A stretch of 64,000 nt of DNA from Rudanella lutea DSM 19387 (lineage in GTDB: Bacteria; Bacteroidota; Bacteroidia; Cytophagales; Spirosomataceae): positions 4,297,694 to 4,361,693 of the forward strand of contig NZ_KB913013.1 of assembly GCF_000383955.1 (NCBI RefSeq). Direction: 5' to 3'. Position numbers and translations under genes: made by a program. The notes beneath the pieces were generated by a model that saw nothing but the letters and a program-made list of their open reading frames with translations, made no database searches and was not told where the DNA came from. This document shows positions 61,295-64,000 of this stretch, in pieces. Position 1 is the first letter of the stretch. Every line of letters starts with the position of its first letter.

Positions 61295-63346
61295 TTAATT
61301 GTCTGCCATGTTCTCCCCGGCGCGTGGATACTCCGATTCGCTCAGTCCAAAATGTGAGTTAAGTATCACATGAGGTGATGTAGCAGATTGATTAGCATGA
61401 ATTGCTAGATTTAATCGTTTTAAAAGAGATGATTTACCTTTTCGTTTTTTTTCTGAGGTGGCGGCTAGTCGTCTTAATATCTTTTCAATCTTATCTTTCT
61501 GGTTTTGTAGATCATTGATGTAAGCTTTGGTGTCAGCTTCATCGTTTTTGATTACTGTCTCAAGATCAGTAGAGTAATTGTAATCCAGACGTATTTTCAG
61601 TTCATCTTTATAGGGCATGAAAGGCTCAAAAATCTGATGGTAAGCGCGACCAATCGCCCCAGAGAAAAGACATAATTCAGGTTGATGGTTACTGTCGCCT
61701 GAATCAATTATCTGCTCTTTTGCTATACCGGGATAAGGATCTATATAAAAAATCTTTTTTATGCCCAGTTGAAACGCTTTTTTAGAGCATAACTCGCATG
61801 GGGATGCAGTAGTAAACAAAAAACCATCTTTCAAACCCTCTCCTCCATACTTCGATATTTGAAGCATAGCGTTTTCCTCAGCATGGAGTGAACGAGTGTG
61901 TACTTGGTTCTTTTCGCCATCTAAGCAGTTTTGCCCTTCTTTGAAACAGAATGACGTATTTCTTCCCAGTAACCGGTTACTTCGTTCGTCTATGGCACTC
62001 TGCGGGTAAGAAGTCTCTAAGAGGCTTCTTATTTTTCCTGTTTTTTCGTAAGTGCTAAAAGCATTACTATCTGAGTTGGTAATAAGATCATTTACATTGC
62101 GTAACAAACAAGGAGTCTGCCCCTCAGCAGTGTTATTCCATCCTATTGACTTTATTGAAAAAGAAGAATCTGTCACTACCGCCCCAACTTGTCTGGATAT
62201 ACAACCGGAGTTGTATTTGGCCGTATAAGCAATTTGCATACAGCGTTCTGTTGGTGTTGGTGTTATTATACCAGGCTGTAAGATCAATGCTAAGTATCTT
62301 ATTAATGATTGTTTGAGTGTTCTACGAGTATCCCCGCTATTTGCATCATCGGTTGGGTTATAAAGGTATATATCGGAAGATTGGATACAACTTTTAATGT
62401 CTTGTTTATAAAACTTTTCGTGAGCCTTAACATCATCATCATACTCTTGGTCTAAACGTTCTAATTCTCGTTTATTATAATGACTATCTAAGCGTTTGTA
62501 GCGGTGTTCATTGTCAGTATTGATAGCAAACAGATAAAACGACGAGTAGCGCTCTTTGAAATAAAAAGCCTCCAATGAATTACGGATAGAATCTATAACT
62601 ATCCATGTTTTCTTTCCCGTAAGCTTGTTTCTGCTACGTGTTGTCTCAATTATTTCATCTAATATTTTGGGGATTTTGTAGTAATCATCCGATTGCTTAG
62701 AATTATCAATGGCGTTTCCTGACATCCTTATATTATTGCCAAAGTATTGATATGGTGATGCCTTTTCTGAGCTTTTGAGCCCATCAATCAGTACACGCTT
62801 TATGGACTCTGCAAATTTTGACAACCTTCCGTCTTCTACATAAAACTTATAAGCTAAATCTTTCTTTCGTTCAACATCAGCACAATCACCACTTTTATCG
62901 TCGACTGCCTCTATTGCAAGCTTTTCAATACGAAGCTCCTCGTATTCTTTTCGCAAAGTATTTCCATTGTGAACTATTTCTTTGTCTAGCCAACTTGTAA
63001 TATCGCTAGCACCTTTTTTGTACTCCTTGGCTAAATATGAAATAACAGCATCTAATTCATTCTCAAGAAGTATAGCAGTAATTATATCACTAGCGCGAAT
63101 TAGCGTAAATGGATCCCAATTGGATTGCATGAAATTATAAACTATACGATACTTCCTAGCTTCATTGTTGGTAAAATCCCGATTGATAGGTTGAGGGAAA
63201 TTGCACGCAGAAAAGGTCTGACTTCTTAATAGTTTAGCAACTTCTGTGCAGCCTGACCCAAGGCGGCCGGTAAGGCCGATTACCAGGAAGTCTTTTCTCA
63301 GATTGTACAGCTTATCCAAAGATGTCCCTTGCTTAGTAGTTTCCAT
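61295..63346 (-). CDS. AvcD-like dCTP/dCMP deaminase with P-loop domain (anti-phage type)
   Basis: A 683-residue two-domain protein. The N-terminal P-loop NTPase (VIGLTGRLGSGCTEVAKLL, residues 22-40) has Cys in place of the Walker A lysine (GRLGSGCT), so it may bind but not hydrolyse nucleotides normally. The C-terminal half from about 365 is a deoxycytidylate-deaminase domain: CMQIAYTAKYNSGCISRQVGAVV, the zinc and catalytic site HAE at 488-490 (SLHAEENAML) and PCELC at 516-520. A final helical tail is basic (EKKRKGKSS). This architecture is that of phage-defence dCTP deaminases (AvcD/DcdV group), which remove dCTP/dCMP after infection. The gene is first in the J-like/GrpE-like/Hsp70 series, 88 bases upstream. 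Cotranscription is likely but not shown. Confidence 0.85.
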   Translation of the reverse strand: METTKQGTSLDKLYNLRKDFLVIGLTGRLGSGCTEVAKLLRSQTFSACNFPQPINRDFTNNEARKYRIVYNFMQSNWDPFTLIRASDIITAILLENELDAVISYLAKEYKKGASDITSWLDKEIVHNGNTLRKEYEELRIEKLAIEAVDDKSGDCADVERKKDLAYKFYVEDGRLSKFAESIKRVLIDGLKSSEKASPYQYFGNNIRMSGNAIDNSKQSDDYYKIPKILDEIIETTRSRNKLTGKKTWIVIDSIRNSLEAFYFKERYSSFYLFAINTDNEHRYKRLDSHYNKRELERLDQEYDDDVKAHEKFYKQDIKSCIQSSDIYLYNPTDDANSGDTRRTLKQSLIRYLALILQPGIITPTPTERCMQIAYTAKYNSGCISRQVGAVVTDSSFSIKSIGWNNTAEGQTPCLLRNVNDLITNSDSNAFSTYEKTGKIRSLLETSYPQSAIDERSNRLLGRNTSFCFKEGQNCLDGEKNQVHTRSLHAEENAMLQISKYGGEGLKDGFLFTTASPCELCSKKAFQLGIKKIFYIDPYPGIAKEQIIDSGDSNHQPELCLFSGAIGRAYHQIFEPFMPYKDELKIRLDYNYSTDLETVIKNDEADTKAYINDLQNQKDKIEKILRRLAATSEKKRKGKSSLLKRLNLAIHANQSATSPHVILNSHFGLSESEYPRAGENMADN

Positions 63347-63656
63347 TTGTAGTTTTGCTTGGTAGTGGTGGACGAATGTGTGAAGACAACTTTATTTTGT
63401 TATTCATTTACGAAACTGCCATGTTCTCCCAGGCTAACATAGGTCAGTACAAGGTGCGGTAGGCGCGTATAGAATCCGTTCAAAATGGGAAAATACGATA
63501 TTTCATGAATTAAATCCCATAGGTAGTTAACAAGAACCATTAAGTTCTTTACATACGGCAGCTTAAATTGATGGATTCATCCGATGTCTAAACCGGCAGC
63601 AATACCGCTATGCTACAGTGTCGGTAGTGATTTAGTGGCATTCTATTCAAGGGGAA
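63347..63656. other. Intergenic region upstream of the deaminase gene
   Basis: No gene. It must hold the promoter of the deaminase-led operon. In vibrios a small antitoxin RNA (AvcI) lies just upstream of avcD, so this is where one should be looked for. Only short imperfect stems (around 63590-63632) were seen, nothing decisive. Confidence 0.5.
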
Positions 63657-64000
63657 TTACACGCTTTCAGCTGTAGGTGGATTGGTACGCAGCCAGGCTG
63701 CTTTTACTTTCTCAACGGTTGCCTTAGAAACCTCGCGGTATGAAGCAATACGCCGGATGCTGTCACCTTTACGCAAATCGCCAACAATGCTTGAATACTC
63801 CTTTAACAGACTATGGTCAGACTTTATTGAGCCCTTGGGTCGCCCAATGTGTTTACCGTCCAATACCGCTTTCTGTTGGCCACTAATTATACGCTCTGAG
63901 CTACGCTCTACCTCCTGAGCTGCCATTTCTACCATAATTGCCCGCACCATCGCTGTTCCCGGATTGATACGACCGTTGAACAATAGGGTTTCCATCCCCA
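63657..64000 (-). CDS. Serine recombinase, C-terminal part (cut by the window edge)
   Basis: The frame runs off the right edge; 114 codons are visible. METLLFNGRINPGTAMVRAIMVEMAAQEVERSSERIISGQQKA is the end of the resolvase/invertase catalytic domain with its E-helix, and AVLDGKHIGRPKGSIK is the typical hinge. The small DNA-binding helix-turn-helix follows (IRRIASYREVSKATVEKV) and the protein ends 23 residues later. This is the short resolvase/invertase type, not the large integrase type. The visible Met at 63995 is probably internal. It may belong to a mobile element that brought in the defence genes. Confidence 0.82.
   Translation of the reverse strand, partial: GMETLLFNGRINPGTAMVRAIMVEMAAQEVERSSERIISGQQKAVLDGKHIGRPKGSIKSDHSLLKEYSSIVGDLRKGDSIRRIASYREVSKATVEKVKAAWLRTNPPTAESV

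Noticed and set aside
1-64000. tRNA or rRNA genes
   Set aside because: None was recognised by eye on either strand; a covariance search would be needed to exclude a tRNA.

Overview
The window comes from a member of the Bacteroidota, most likely a Cytophagales bacterium of the Spirosoma group. The evidence is two SusC/SusD pairs, promoter-like TAnnTTTG (-7) elements with no Shine-Dalgarno sequences, lipoprotein signals, a GH109 and a GH95 enzyme, and many short palindromic repeats between genes. Bases 1 to about 53,900 are GC-rich and look like ordinary chromosome. From about 54,000, and clearly from about 56,200 to the right edge, the sequence becomes visibly more AT-rich and holds defence-type genes.

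Layout. 1-2604: an O-acetylation pair (MBOAT acyltransferase cut by the left edge, plus an AlgX/AlgJ-like protein). 2720-5640: GMC oxidoreductase, TRIC-type channel and an Lrp/AsnC regulator. 5852-8028: threonine catabolism (tdh-kbl) ending in a strong terminator. 8131-12532: DoxX protein, an unknown polytopic membrane protein and a nine-repeat IPT/TIG lipoprotein. 12536-22570: a LacI regulator with two operators upstream of it, divergent from GH109, SusC and SusD, followed by a DUF3472 lipoprotein and a GHMP sugar kinase. This reads as a small utilisation locus, possibly for N-acetylgalactosamine-capped glycans. 23030-27798: a second SusC/SusD pair with no enzyme beside it. 28346-37594: purple acid phosphatase, SDR, TIGR04283-like glycosyltransferase, BamA-like barrel, DUF547, SGNH hydrolase, a possible CE-clan (Ulp1-like) cysteine peptidase, a BNR_4-type secreted protein and a single-domain response regulator. 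37749-38565: a complete IS5-family insertion sequence with a frameshifted transposase. 38817-44623: esterase, quercetinase-like bicupin, FAD monooxygenase and GH95 fucosidase. 44785-51040: an operon of the kind common in Planctomycetes (cytochrome c/LRR protein, DUF1549/DUF1553 protein, DUF1501 protein). 51412-53803: a small unknown gene and an unusual propeller-YceI fusion lipoprotein.

The right end is the most interesting part. It holds DUF262/DUF1524 (GmrSD-like) with an XRE regulator, then four codirectional genes: an AvcD-like dCTP/dCMP deaminase with a P-loop domain, a membrane-anchored protein with a degenerate J-like N-terminus, a short GrpE-like protein and a divergent Hsp70. A serine recombinase is cut by the right edge. 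Known AvcD/dCTP deaminase proteins protect bacteria from phage by depleting deoxynucleotides. Coupling one to a private Hsp70/GrpE/J-type chaperone set would be a new arrangement as far as I know, and is the best candidate here for an undescribed system.

A second theme is that nearly every convergent gene junction carries a palindromic dispersed repeat. In at least three cases the repeat supplies the stop codon of the neighbouring gene.
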